Source of the DNA: Blautia_A ammoniilytica
GTDB taxonomy: Bacteria > Bacillota > Clostridia > Lachnospirales > Lachnospiraceae
NCBI RefSeq assembly: GCF_025566965.1
Contig: NZ_JAOQJL010000001.1
Coordinates: 1-64,000 of the forward strand
Direction: 5' to 3'
DNA: 64,000 nt
The position numbers and the translations under genes are program-made. Under the pieces are notes generated by a model, which was not told the DNA's origin, did not search any database, and saw nothing but the letters and a program-made list of their open reading frames with translations. Of the stretch, positions 27,753-36,895 are shown piece by piece (position 1 is the stretch's first letter; every line of letters starts with the position of its first letter).

Positions 27753-28262
27753 GTGAATGAATTAGTAAATCAAGCAAAAAAAGGAGATCCGGATGCATTT
27801 ACAGAACTGATGCGGTCTCAGATGCAGAATATGTACAAGGCTGCCAGAGCGATTCTGAACCGGGATGAGGATGTGGCAGATGCCATATCTGATACTATCC
27901 TGGCGTGCTGGGAGCATCTGGGAAGCCTGAAACAGGCTGGGTATTTTCGTACCTGGATGACCAGAATCCTGATCAACAAATGCTATGAGCAGATCAGGAA
28001 AAACAAGCCGGTTTCTGTGCAGGATCAGGTTCCGGACTATGGATATTGGGAAAATAAATACGAGAATATCGAGTGGACACAGACACTGGATTCACTTCCC
28101 CAAAGGTATCGGCTGGTGATGATCCTTTATTATGTGGAAGGATTTAAGATCAATGGGATCAGTAAGATGCTGGATATGCCAAAGGGAACAGTAAAAAGCA
28201 GACTGGCCAGGGGAAGGGAATATCTGGCAGATTCTTTCAAGTTGTGCAGGGAGGGCAATTAA
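27753..28262 (+). CDS. ECF-type RNA polymerase sigma factor
   Basis: A 169-residue sigma-70 family protein with region 2 (ILNRDEDVADAISDTILACWEHLGSLK; YFRTWMTRILINKCYEQIRK) and region 4 (LPQRYRLVMILYYVEGFKINGISKMLDMPKGTVKSRLARG) and no region 3. This is the plan of an extracytoplasmic function sigma factor. The start is GTG 27753. Its stop directly abuts the ATG of a DUF4179 protein, its likely anti-sigma factor. Confidence 0.94.
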   Translation: MNELVNQAKKGDPDAFTELMRSQMQNMYKAARAILNRDEDVADAISDTILACWEHLGSLKQAGYFRTWMTRILINKCYEQIRKNKPVSVQDQVPDYGYWENKYENIEWTQTLDSLPQRYRLVMILYYVEGFKINGISKMLDMPKGTVKSRLARGREYLADSFKLCREGN

Positions 28263-29387
28263 ATGAAGAAAAATAAGGCGATGTATACATTACAGCAGGA
28301 TGTTAAGATTCCGGATATTGTGGAGACGAAAGCAAGTCAGACCTTTGCAAGGATACAAAGGGAAGCAAAAACGGGAAATGAGAAGATCATTGTTTATGAT
28401 AAAAAGATCAGAAGCCCAAAGAAAAAATACGCAGTGCTGGCAATGACTGCAGTGCTTGCTGTAGGTACAGTTTCTGTTTATGCCGCATATATCAACTGGA
28501 GCCAAGGGCTGAAAGAAGAACTTCAGATAACACAGGAGCAGCAGGAAAGTCTGCAGGAAAATGGTATGGCAGCTTTTGCAGATGCATCTGTAACGGATGC
28601 AGGAATCACAGTATCGGCTCAGCAGAGCATTACAGATAATTATTATACCTATCTGTCTTTTAAGGTAGAGGGGTATCATCTGGAGGATGGAAAACAGCCG
28701 GATTTTGAAAATGTTTTTGTGACAGTGGATGGGAAAGAGGATTTTAATTCAGGTTCAAGCTTCTACAATGGGATCATTGTAGGAAATGACGGTATGGGCG
28801 TATATGCAGACGGATCAGCATTGGAAACCAGGGCAGATGGAAGTACTATCCAGCATTATGTAATGGATGACGGAAGCATGGAGTATCATATGGTGCTTGC
28901 GAAAAGTGATGAGAAAGGATACTTTATCGGCAAAAAACTGCATGTAGAGTTCAAGAATCTGGGAACTGTGGCTAAGGCAGAATATTTTCCGGATATTACC
29001 GGGAAATGGGATCTGGATATGACTCTTGGAGGAGCTGACACTTCGACGATCATCCAGACAGATGAAAAGATTGGCGATACAGGCCTCACTCTTACCAGTG
29101 TGGAGCTTTCTCCAGTATCCATCCGTGTTTCCTATGATGCGGATCAGGAAGCCCATGTGGAAGAGGTGCCTATGCCCACAGGGCTGGTTTTAAAAGACGG
29201 TACAAAGCTTGAGGGTGTATATGGAGGTCCTGGTTCATCTGGAATGGATGGCAGTAAGTATATTTGTACTTATGCTTTTGAACGTGTGATCGATCCGGAT
29301 CAGGTGGCTGCTGTGTTGATCCCGAAAAATCTGGAGGGATCAGCAGAAGGGCAGGATACAGATTATTATCAGGTTGCCATACAGTAG
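28263..29387 (+). CDS. DUF4179-domain membrane protein, probable anti-sigma factor
   Basis: A 374-residue protein with a cytoplasmic N-terminus of about 55 residues and one membrane helix (about 56-75, VLAMTAVLAVGTVSVYAAYI). The large extracytoplasmic part matches the DUF4179 type (KEELQITQEQQESLQENG; DAGITVSAQQSITDNYYTYL). Genes of this type sit directly after ECF sigma factors and are thought to hold them at the membrane until a signal arrives. The start codon immediately follows the sigma factor stop. Confidence 0.88.
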   Translation: MKKNKAMYTLQQDVKIPDIVETKASQTFARIQREAKTGNEKIIVYDKKIRSPKKKYAVLAMTAVLAVGTVSVYAAYINWSQGLKEELQITQEQQESLQENGMAAFADASVTDAGITVSAQQSITDNYYTYLSFKVEGYHLEDGKQPDFENVFVTVDGKEDFNSGSSFYNGIIVGNDGMGVYADGSALETRADGSTIQHYVMDDGSMEYHMVLAKSDEKGYFIGKKLHVEFKNLGTVAKAEYFPDITGKWDLDMTLGGADTSTIIQTDEKIGDTGLTLTSVELSPVSIRVSYDADQEAHVEEVPMPTGLVLKDGTKLEGVYGGPGSSGMDGSKYICTYAFERVIDPDQVAAVLIPKNLEGSAEGQDTDYYQVAIQ

Positions 29388-29455
29388 GGTGAGAGCAGGA
29401 TCGGACTTAACAGTAACCAGCAGTAGTGAACGCAGTAGTGAACCGGGCTGCGGGC

Positions 29456-29484
29456 TTGATGATCCAGGATAGAACTGCTACAAT
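29456..29484 (+). promoter_or_regulatory. promoter of alkD-like gene
   Basis: TTGATG at 29456-29461, a 17-base spacer and TACAAT at 29479-29484 lie about 40 bases before the start. Just upstream GCAGTAGTGAAC is repeated directly at about 29420-29443. Confidence 0.55.
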
Positions 29485-29523
29485 GGAACCTGAAAGATTT
29501 GAAAGAAAGAAGATTACGGACAT

Positions 29524-30222
29524 ATGGATAAAGAACAGGTGGTACAAAATGTGCAGGCACAGCTTTTTTTGATGCAGGACCTGAAATACAGGGATTTTCA
29601 CAGTAGCCTGATGCCTACAATAGACAAAAAGAAGGTGATCGGAGTAAGAACACCCCAGCTTCGTCAGTTTGCCAAAAGCTTTGGCAAAACAGAGGAAGCA
29701 CAGATATTTATGCAGGTGCTTCCCCATCAGTACTATGAAGAAAATAATCTTCACAGCCTTCTGATCCAGCAGATCCGGGATTATGATCAATGTCTGAAAG
29801 AAATGGAGCGTTTTCTCCCATATATTGATAACTGGGCCACCTGTGACATGCTTTCATTAAACGTGGTAAAAAAACATCTGGATCAGTTTATTGAAGTGGT
29901 TTATGGATGGATGCAGTCAGACAGGACCTATACCATCCGGCTTGGGATCGGTATGCTGATGCGTTATTATCTGGACGACAGGTTTCAGGAGGAATATGCA
30001 GAAAGCGTAGCAAAGGTACAGTCTCAGGAGTACTATGTAAATATGATGCGTGCCTGGTATTTTGCTACAGCACTGGCCAAACAGTATGATAAGATCCTGC
30101 CGTTTCTTCTGGAAAAGCGTCTGGATGTGTGGACACATAATAAAACGATCCAGAAAGCAGTGGAAAGCTACCGGATCACACCTAAGCAGAAAACATATTT
30201 GAAAACACTGAAGATAAAATAA
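29524..30222 (+). CDS. AlkD-like DNA alkylation repair protein
   Basis: A 232-residue all-helical HEAT-repeat protein. The family signatures are GVRTPQLRQFAKSF, YIDNWATCDMLS (the Trp-Asp pair that contacts alkylated bases) and RLGIGMLMRYYL. AlkD glycosylases excise N3- and N7-alkylated purines without base flipping. A promoter-like sequence lies upstream, so it is probably transcribed separately from the sigma/anti-sigma pair. The ribosome site is weak. Confidence 0.92.
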   Translation: MDKEQVVQNVQAQLFLMQDLKYRDFHSSLMPTIDKKKVIGVRTPQLRQFAKSFGKTEEAQIFMQVLPHQYYEENNLHSLLIQQIRDYDQCLKEMERFLPYIDNWATCDMLSLNVVKKHLDQFIEVVYGWMQSDRTYTIRLGIGMLMRYYLDDRFQEEYAESVAKVQSQEYYVNMMRAWYFATALAKQYDKILPFLLEKRLDVWTHNKTIQKAVESYRITPKQKTYLKTLKIK

Positions 30223-30385
30223 TGAAAGAAGAATATTTATCAGATGATATTAAAATAATAAAAGAATAGTATTCATCAGATGGTATCCCACAAGGTGTAT
30301 TTAAAGGGAAACAAAAGCGGGAATCCTGGTATCCTTTGCCAACTTGTGTTATACTAAAAGGAAGTTGGGTAAAGGGGGACTTTAT

Positions 30386-30613
30386 TTGAAAGAATATGAA
30401 GTGATCTGGGAGATTTTTAATAAATGCCCCAGAAATCAGATGCGGGATGTGTTTGTGGAGGAGATAGAGCTGGAAGACCCGGAAGAGTATGTAAAACAGA
30501 AATTTCAGGGAAAAGAAGTCACCTATGAAAAATCAGTTCTTGCAGACGGTACAGAGATCTTTGATATTATTACCTCAGGGATCAAACAAAGATGTTCCTT
30601 TACAGAGATTTGA
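30386..30613 (+). CDS. small hypothetical protein
   Basis: 75 residues from a TTG start at 30386, chosen because AAAGGGGG lies seven bases upstream. An ATG at 30344 has no ribosome site. The protein is acidic and soluble (KEYEVIWEIFNKCPRNQMRD; FVEEIELEDPEEYVKQKF) with no membrane segment or recognisable motif. It stands between alkD and the CsoR-type gene. The function is unknown. Confidence 0.65.
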   Translation: MKEYEVIWEIFNKCPRNQMRDVFVEEIELEDPEEYVKQKFQGKEVTYEKSVLADGTEIFDIITSGIKQRCSFTEI

Positions 30614-30675
30614 TCTAGGTGTTATAATGCAAGATAGGCTTTTTATACAGGAAAGCCTGTGATACAGGAGGGACT

Positions 30676-31017
30676 ATGAGTGATCATATAGAACATGCAC
30701 ATACTCATGTGCTAGAGGATGGAACAGTTGTCAGCCATACTCACGGACACACCCACAGCCACGAACAGACCAAAGCTGTGCTGAACCGCTTATCCAGAGC
30801 TATTGGACATCTGGAATCTATCAAACGAATGGTAGAGGACGGCAGGGACTGCAGCGAGGTGCTGATCCAGTTATCCGCTGTCAAGTCAGCTATCAATAAT
30901 ACAGGAAAGATCATTTTACAGGATCATATAGAGCACTGTATTGTGGATGCAGTAGAGCATGGAGACAGGGAGGCGATCAAAGAACTGGAAAAGGCTATTG
31001 ATCGCTTTATGAAATAG
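30676..31017 (+). CDS. CsoR-family metal-sensing repressor with His-rich N-terminus
   Basis: A 113-residue DUF156/CsoR protein. The core has the Cys-His-Cys copper(I) ligand set at Cys59, His84 and Cys88. The spacing of 25 and 4 is the same as in M. tuberculosis CsoR (36, 61, 65). The first 30 residues are an added tail with seven histidines (HAHTH, HTHGHTHSH), which suggests metal buffering or nickel/copper/zinc binding. Canonical CsoR controls copper export genes, but none adjoin here. A CAGGAGGG ribosome site is present. The Mrp-family ATPase gene follows 63 bases later. Confidence 0.92.
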   Translation: MSDHIEHAHTHVLEDGTVVSHTHGHTHSHEQTKAVLNRLSRAIGHLESIKRMVEDGRDCSEVLIQLSAVKSAINNTGKIILQDHIEHCIVDAVEHGDREAIKELEKAIDRFMK

Positions 31018-31080
31018 TGTGAGCTGTCAGCATATTATGTAGTATTATGAATAGAGTAAATATCAGGAGGAACCAGAAAA

Positions 31081-31911
31081 ATGGCAAAAGAATGCAGCAA
31101 TTCAAGCTGTGACAAAACAAGCTGTGAGGGATGCAGCCAGAAGAACAATCCCAAAAGCTTTCAGGAGAAAATGAATGCCTGTTCAGATGTAAAGCATGTG
31201 ATCGGCATTGTCAGCGGTAAGGGCGGTGTAGGTAAGTCATTTGTTACCGCTTCCCTGGCGAATCAGATGGCAAAGAAAGGATATAAAGTAGGTATCCTGG
31301 ATGCAGATATTACCGGACCGTCTATTCCTAAGATGTATGGTCTTAAGGGAGCTGCACAGGCAGACGATAAGGGGATTTATCCTATGGAGACAAAGAATGG
31401 GATCAAGGTTATGTCCATTAACCTGCTGCTTCCTACAGAGGAAACACCGGTTGTCTGGAGAGGACCGATCCTTGCCAATATGGTGAAGCAGTTCTGGACA
31501 GATGTGATCTGGGGAGATGTGGATTATCTTTTTGTAGATATGCCGCCAGGAACAGGTGATGTACCGCTGACTGCTTTTCAGTCTCTTCCCCTTGAAGGGA
31601 TCGTGATCGTAACATCTCCACAGGATCTGGTGCAGATGATCGTTAAGAAAGCTTATAATATGGCCGGTATGATGAAGGTACCGGTACTTGGGCTGGTAGA
31701 GAATTACAGCTATGTACAATGTCCGGATTGTGGCAGGAAGATCTATGTTTTTGGCGAAAGCCATATTGATCAGATCGCTGCAGGATTAGATATTCCGGTA
31801 CTTGGGAAAATGCCTATTGATCCTGCTTATGCAGCAAAGGCTGATGAAGGAGCCTTTGATCAGGTGGACAATCCTTATGTAGAGGCTGCTTATGAGGTAA
31901 TGCCGAAATAA
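31081..31911 (+). CDS. Mrp/NBP35-family Fe-S carrier ATPase
   Basis: A 276-residue P-loop protein with a cysteine-rich N-terminus (CSNSSCDKTSCEGCSQ), a deviant Walker A (GIVSGKGGVGKSFVTASLA) and DMPPGTGDVPLTAFQS. A CxxC pair lies in VQCPDCGRKIYVFG. Members bind an Fe-S cluster and deliver it to apoproteins in the cytoplasm. The N-terminal cysteines and the CxxC pair are probable cluster ligands. A strong AGGAGG site is present. It is downstream of the CsoR-type gene, possibly co-transcribed. Confidence 0.95.
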   Translation: MAKECSNSSCDKTSCEGCSQKNNPKSFQEKMNACSDVKHVIGIVSGKGGVGKSFVTASLANQMAKKGYKVGILDADITGPSIPKMYGLKGAAQADDKGIYPMETKNGIKVMSINLLLPTEETPVVWRGPILANMVKQFWTDVIWGDVDYLFVDMPPGTGDVPLTAFQSLPLEGIVIVTSPQDLVQMIVKKAYNMAGMMKVPVLGLVENYSYVQCPDCGRKIYVFGESHIDQIAAGLDIPVLGKMPIDPAYAAKADEGAFDQVDNPYVEAAYEVMPK

Positions 31912-31936
31912 TCGTATCTGCTTCGTGTTCTCACAG

Positions 31937-32803
31937 TTATAAATAATCAATAAATGTACGGGCTGCTTCGGAAAGAGGCAGCCCTGTTTGTGTTACAAGG
32001 ACGATCTGTCTTGGAGGCAGCGTTTCTTCTAAAGGCACACATACAAGGGATGTATCTGGCACCATGTAATCCGGTACACAGGCAATGCCAAGGCCGATTC
32101 TGGCCAGATCCAGCAGCAGATCATTGCTGTTCAGTACGATTTCAGGGGAAAGATTTGCCCCTCTGGAGGAAAATACCCGGTTCAGATATTCGCTGGTGGT
32201 GCTGTGGGGAGACAGCATCATAATAGGATAATTCAGAAGCTTCTCCAGGGTCAGGGCAGTGCCCCCAATAGGAAAGGCATCAGGATTTGCTACAAAAACA
32301 TCATGAAAATTACAAAGTACTTTCTGTTGGAAGCTGGTGGTAAGACGGGAATTGGGGGAGTTGCACACGATCAGATCCACCTGCCTGTTTTCCAGAAGCT
32401 CTACGCATCCAATGGAAGTGCTGTTTGTGATCTTGATCCGTACATCCGGATGATCCTGATGGAATTTCTGCAGGTAGCTGATGAGAAAATAGCGGCAGAT
32501 CGTGTCACTTGCTCCGATCCGAAGATGACCGGTGAGCAGCTTTTCATCAGAAAGAAGAGCTTCTCCTTCCCCCAGCATTTCCAGTGCAGGCTTTACATGC
32601 TGAAGAAGCAGTTCACCTTCAGCAGTCAGGATCACTTTCTTGGTGCTGCGGATAAAAAGGGTGTGCCCCAGTTTCTTTTCCAGAGTTTTGATGGCCTGGC
32701 TGACAGCAGACTGGGAGATATAGAGCTGGCGGGAAGCCTGGGAAAAACTTAAGGTGGTTGCTACAAAATAAAATACTTTGTATAATTCCAGATTAATGTC
32801 CAT
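31937..32803 (-). CDS. LysR-family transcriptional regulator
   Basis: A 288-residue regulator. The N-terminal winged helix-turn-helix is clear (FSQASRQLYISQSAVSQAIKTLEKKLG), and the C-terminal periplasmic-binding-protein-like effector domain runs from about residue 88. It is divergent from purL with a spacer of about 200 bases, but LysR regulators often control neighbours of unrelated sequence, so the target and effector are unknown. The convergent neighbour is the Mrp ATPase gene. Confidence 0.93.
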   Translation of the reverse strand: MDINLELYKVFYFVATTLSFSQASRQLYISQSAVSQAIKTLEKKLGHTLFIRSTKKVILTAEGELLLQHVKPALEMLGEGEALLSDEKLLTGHLRIGASDTICRYFLISYLQKFHQDHPDVRIKITNSTSIGCVELLENRQVDLIVCNSPNSRLTTSFQQKVLCNFHDVFVANPDAFPIGGTALTLEKLLNYPIMMLSPHSTTSEYLNRVFSSRGANLSPEIVLNSNDLLLDLARIGLGIACVPDYMVPDTSLVCVPLEETLPPRQIVLVTQTGLPLSEAARTFIDYL

Positions 32804-33011
32804 GTTGATATACCCCTGTAATGTTTTAGCGATAAGTGTTGATAATAAAAAATATAAGATATATTAATTTTACTAATGATATAAAGTATGTTACCATATC
32901 AGAAGATAATAAGCAAGAGTACCATACATTATGGATACAGCATTACAAGACGTTAAATGCTTTGCTGTATCTAATATTACCTGGATCAATGAAAGGAGTA
33001 CAGGAAAAGCT

Positions 33012-36000
33012 ATGAGCAACGTAAGAAGAGTGTATGTGGAGAAGAAACCGGCTTTTGCAGTTAAGGCAAAAGAACTGAAGCATGAGATCAGCAGTTACCT
33101 TGGGATTAAGACGGTTACTGCAGTAAGAGAGCTGATCCGCTATGATGTAGAGAATATTTCGGATGATGTTTTTGAAAAAGCATGCAGGACTGTATTTTCA
33201 GAGCCGCCTGTAGATGACCTTTATCTTGAAAAATTTGATATGGCAGAGGATGCGTCCGTATTTTCCGTAGAATATCTGCCTGGACAGTTTGATCAGAGAG
33301 CAGATTCTGCAGTGCAGTGTATCCAGTTCCTGGATGAGAATGCACAGCCGATCATCCGTTCTGCTACCACCTATGTGATTCAGGGAGCCATTACAGAGGA
33401 CGAACTGGAGGCTATTAAGAACCATTGCATCAACCCTGTAGATTCCAGAGAGACAGGTATGATCAAGCCTGAGACTTTGGTGACAGAATTCAGCGATCCG
33501 GAAGACGTAAAGATTTTTGAGGGCTTTACCCAGATGCCAGAAGGCAAGCTGGAAGAACTTTACAAATCCCTGAACCTTGCAATGACTTTTAAGGATTTTC
33601 TTCATATTCAGAATTATTTCCTTCACGAAGAAAAGAGAGATCCTTCTGTTACAGAGATCCGTGTACTGGATACATACTGGTCAGACCATTGCCGTCATAC
33701 CACTTTTTCCACAGAGCTTACAGATGTGAAGTTCCGGGATGGAGATTATAAGGCTCCTATTGTAAATACTTACAACCAGTATCTGGCGGATAGAGAGGTA
33801 CTTTACAAGGGAAGAGACGACAAATTTGTATGCCTGATGGATCTGGCATTGATGGCTATGAAGAAACTGAAATCCGAAGGAAAGCTTCAGGACCAGGAAG
33901 AATCAGATGAGATCAATGCCTGCAGTATTGTAGTTCCTGTAGATGTTGACGGCAAAGAAGAGGAATGGCTGATCAATTTTAAAAATGAAACCCACAACCA
34001 TCCTACAGAGATCGAACCCTTTGGTGGAGCAGCTACCTGTCTTGGCGGTGCTATCCGTGATCCATTGTCCGGACGTACTTATGTGTACCAGGCAATGCGT
34101 GTAACAGGTGCAGCAGATCCTACCGTATCTGTGAAAGATACCTTAAAGGGCAAGCTTCCCCAGAAGAAGCTGGTAAGAGGTGCAGCACATGGTTATAGTT
34201 CTTACGGCAACCAGATTGGTCTGGCTACTGGTTATGTAAAAGAAATTTATCATCCGGATTATGTGGCAAAACGTATGGAGATCGGTGCTGTTATGGGTGC
34301 TGCTCCAAGGCGGGCAGTGATCCGTGAGAATTCCGATCCAGGTGATATCATTATCCTGCTTGGCGGGCGTACCGGCCGTGATGGTATCGGTGGTGCTACC
34401 GGTTCTTCCAAGGTACATACAGAGGCTTCTATTGAGGTTTGTGGCGCTGAGGTACAGAAAGGAAATGCACCTACCGAGCGTAAGATCCAGCGCATGTTCC
34501 GCAGGGAAGAGGTCAGCCATATTATTAAGAAATGTAATGATTTTGGTGCAGGCGGTGTTTCTGTTGCTATTGGTGAACTTGCAGCAGGGCTTCGTGTGGA
34601 TCTGGATAAAGTTCCTAAGAAATATGCAGGTCTGGATGGTACAGAGATCGCTATTTCTGAGTCCCAGGAGCGAATGGCAGTCGTTGTTACTCCTGCAGAT
34701 GTAGATAAATTCCTTGGATATGCAAATGAAGAAAACCTGGAAGCAGTTCCTGTGGCGGTTGTTACTGAGGAGCCAAGACTTGTCCTTACATGGAGAGGAA
34801 AAGAGATCGTTAATATTTCAAGGGCTTTCCTGGATACCAATGGTGCCCATCAGGAGACTTCCGTAGAGGTGGAGATCCCGAATAAAGAGGGAAATATCCT
34901 GGAAGAGCGTCCGGAAGTAAGTGATGTAAAAGCAAAATGGCTGGGAATGCTGGCTGATCTGAATGTTTGCTCTCAGAAGGGCCTTGTGGAAATGTTTGAC
35001 GGTTCTATTGGCGCAGGCAGCGTATTGATGCCTCATGGCGGAAAGTATCAGCTCACTGAGACACAGACCATGATTGCCAAGGTTCCGGTACAAAATGGCA
35101 AGACCAATACAGTTACAATGATGAGTTACGGATTTGATCCATATCTGTCTTCCTGGAGCCCATATCATGGAGCTGCTTATGCAGTGACTGAGTCAGTGGC
35201 AAGGATCGTGGCTTCCGGCGGTGACTACAGAAAGATCCGTTTTACCTTCCAGGAATACTTCCGTCGTATGACTGAAGATCCAAAGAGATGGAGCCAGCCG
35301 TTTGCTGCTCTTCTGGGGGCTTATGCAGCACAGCTTGGCTTTGGCCTTCCTTCTATTGGCGGCAAAGACAGTATGTCCGGTACCTTTAATGATATTGATG
35401 TTCCGCCTACACTTGTTTCCTTTGCTGTAGACGTGGCAAAGATCCAGGATGTGATCACACCGGAGCTGAAAAAGGCAGGCAATAAGCTTGTATGGGTACG
35501 TGCTCCAAGAGATACCTATGATCTTCCGGATTATGATAAGATTATGGATACATATGGCAAACTGCATCAGGATATTCTGGATGGTAAAGTTGTTTCTGCA
35601 TATGCGCTTGACCGTCACGGAATTGCAGCTGCAGTGAGCAAGATGGCATTTGGTAATGCTATGGGTGTTAAGATCGAGCACAATCTGGATCCAAGAGACT
35701 TCTTTGCACCAGGATTTGGTGATATTATCCTTGAGGTTCCGGATGGCAAGGTTGGGGAGTTGTCTGTACAGTATACACTGATCGGTGAGGTTACAGCAGA
35801 TGGCAGATTCTCTTATGGCAATACCCAGATCACTCTTGAAGAAGCTTATAAAGCATGGACTGGCACTTTGGAAAAAGTATTTAAAACCGTTTCCGGTGAG
35901 GAAGTCAAGGGAGCATCGGATATCCTGGTTAATCCAGAGGATAAGGATGCTGTCATGGAAAATGGCCTTTATAATACAAAGAAGATTTATATCTGCAAGC

Positions 36001-36809
36001 ACAAAACTGCAAAGCCTCGTGTCTTTATTCCGGTATTCCCTGGAACGAACTGCGAGTATGACAGTACAAAAGCATTTGAGCGCGCAGGTGCAGAAGTAGA
36101 TGTAAAAGTATTTAAGAATCTTAGTGCAGAAGACATTCGTGATTCTGTGGAGATCTTTGAAAAGTCCATTGATCAGGCACAGATGATCATGTTCCCAGGT
36201 GGTTTTTCCGCAGGTGATGAGCCAGATGGATCTGCTAAGTTCTTTGCAACTGCTTTCCAGAATGCAAAGATCAAAGAAGCAGTTATGAAGCTTCTCAATG
36301 AGCGTGATGGTCTTGCACTTGGTATCTGCAATGGTTTCCAGGCACTGATCAAGCTGGGACTGGTGCCTTACGGTCAGATCTGTGGCCAGAAAGAGGATTC
36401 ACCTACTTTGACCTACAATACCATTGGCAGACATATTTCCAAGATGGTTTATACGAAGGTTGTAAGCAATAAATCCCCATGGCTTCAGATGGCTGATCTG
36501 GGCGGAGTGTACTGCAATCCGGCTTCCCATGGTGAAGGTCGTTTTGTAGCAGATCAGGAGTGGATCAAAAAGCTTCTTGCCAACGGACAGGTAGCTACTC
36601 GTTACGTAGATCCGGAAGGGAACTTTGACCAGTCTGAGGAATGGAATATTAACGGTTCTTATTACAACATTGAGGGTATTACAAGTCCGGACGGACGTGT
36701 ATTTGGTAAGATGGCTCATAGTGAGCGCCGTGACGATGGCGTTGCTATTAACATTTACGGACAGCAGGATCTGAAGATCTTTGAGTCTGGTGTTGCATAT
36801 TTCAAATAA
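33012..36809 (+). CDS. purL: phosphoribosylformylglycinamidine synthase, fused form
   Basis: 1265 residues from the ATG at 33012, chosen because AAAGGAG lies upstream. The fourth step of purine synthesis converts FGAR and glutamine to FGAM. Two tandem AIR-synthase-like halves carry the catalytic and structural ATP sites (FKNETHNHPTEIEPFGGAAT; FGAGGVSVAIGELA; PSIGGKDSMSGTF). The C-terminal glutaminase domain has MFPGGFSAGDE and the nucleophile in LGICNGFQALIKLG. Glutaminase and synthase are separate (PurQ/PurL) in Bacillus but fused here, as in many clostridia. A terminator follows. Confidence 0.97.
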   Translation: MSNVRRVYVEKKPAFAVKAKELKHEISSYLGIKTVTAVRELIRYDVENISDDVFEKACRTVFSEPPVDDLYLEKFDMAEDASVFSVEYLPGQFDQRADSAVQCIQFLDENAQPIIRSATTYVIQGAITEDELEAIKNHCINPVDSRETGMIKPETLVTEFSDPEDVKIFEGFTQMPEGKLEELYKSLNLAMTFKDFLHIQNYFLHEEKRDPSVTEIRVLDTYWSDHCRHTTFSTELTDVKFRDGDYKAPIVNTYNQYLADREVLYKGRDDKFVCLMDLALMAMKKLKSEGKLQDQEESDEINACSIVVPVDVDGKEEEWLINFKNETHNHPTEIEPFGGAATCLGGAIRDPLSGRTYVYQAMRVTGAADPTVSVKDTLKGKLPQKKLVRGAAHGYSSYGNQIGLATGYVKEIYHPDYVAKRMEIGAVMGAAPRRAVIRENSDPGDIIILLGGRTGRDGIGGATGSSKVHTEASIEVCGAEVQKGNAPTERKIQRMFRREEVSHIIKKCNDFGAGGVSVAIGELAAGLRVDLDKVPKKYAGLDGTEIAISESQERMAVVVTPADVDKFLGYANEENLEAVPVAVVTEEPRLVLTWRGKEIVNISRAFLDTNGAHQETSVEVEIPNKEGNILEERPEVSDVKAKWLGMLADLNVCSQKGLVEMFDGSIGAGSVLMPHGGKYQLTETQTMIAKVPVQNGKTNTVTMMSYGFDPYLSSWSPYHGAAYAVTESVARIVASGGDYRKIRFTFQEYFRRMTEDPKRWSQPFAALLGAYAAQLGFGLPSIGGKDSMSGTFNDIDVPPTLVSFAVDVAKIQDVITPELKKAGNKLVWVRAPRDTYDLPDYDKIMDTYGKLHQDILDGKVVSAYALDRHGIAAAVSKMAFGNAMGVKIEHNLDPRDFFAPGFGDIILEVPDGKVGELSVQYTLIGEVTADGRFSYGNTQITLEEAYKAWTGTLEKVFKTVSGEEVKGASDILVNPEDKDAVMENGLYNTKKIYICKHKTAKPRVFIPVFPGTNCEYDSTKAFERAGAEVDVKVFKNLSAEDIRDSVEIFEKSIDQAQMIMFPGGFSAGDEPDGSAKFFATAFQNAKIKEAVMKLLNERDGLALGICNGFQALIKLGLVPYGQICGQKEDSPTLTYNTIGRHISKMVYTKVVSNKSPWLQMADLGGVYCNPASHGEGRFVADQEWIKKLLANGQVATRYVDPEGNFDQSEEWNINGSYYNIEGITSPDGRVFGKMAHSERRDDGVAINIYGQQDLKIFESGVAYFK

Positions 36810-36819
36810 GAGCATTAAA

Positions 36820-36863
36820 AAAGGATGCAGCAATTTCTCTTTTGGGATTTTGCTGCATCCTTT
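36820..36863. terminator. bidirectional terminator after purL
   Basis: AAAGGATGCAGCAA at 36820-36833 pairs perfectly with TTGCTGCATCCTTT at 36850-36863, with A residues before and T residues after. It serves purL and the convergent SH3b-repeat gene. Confidence 0.85.
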
Positions 36864-36895
36864 GTGTTATACGCTGTTCATGATCTTATATCGAT

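Noticed and set aside
33198..36833. Minus-strand open frames opposite purL
   Set aside because: They lie inside the purL coding region and show no family features.
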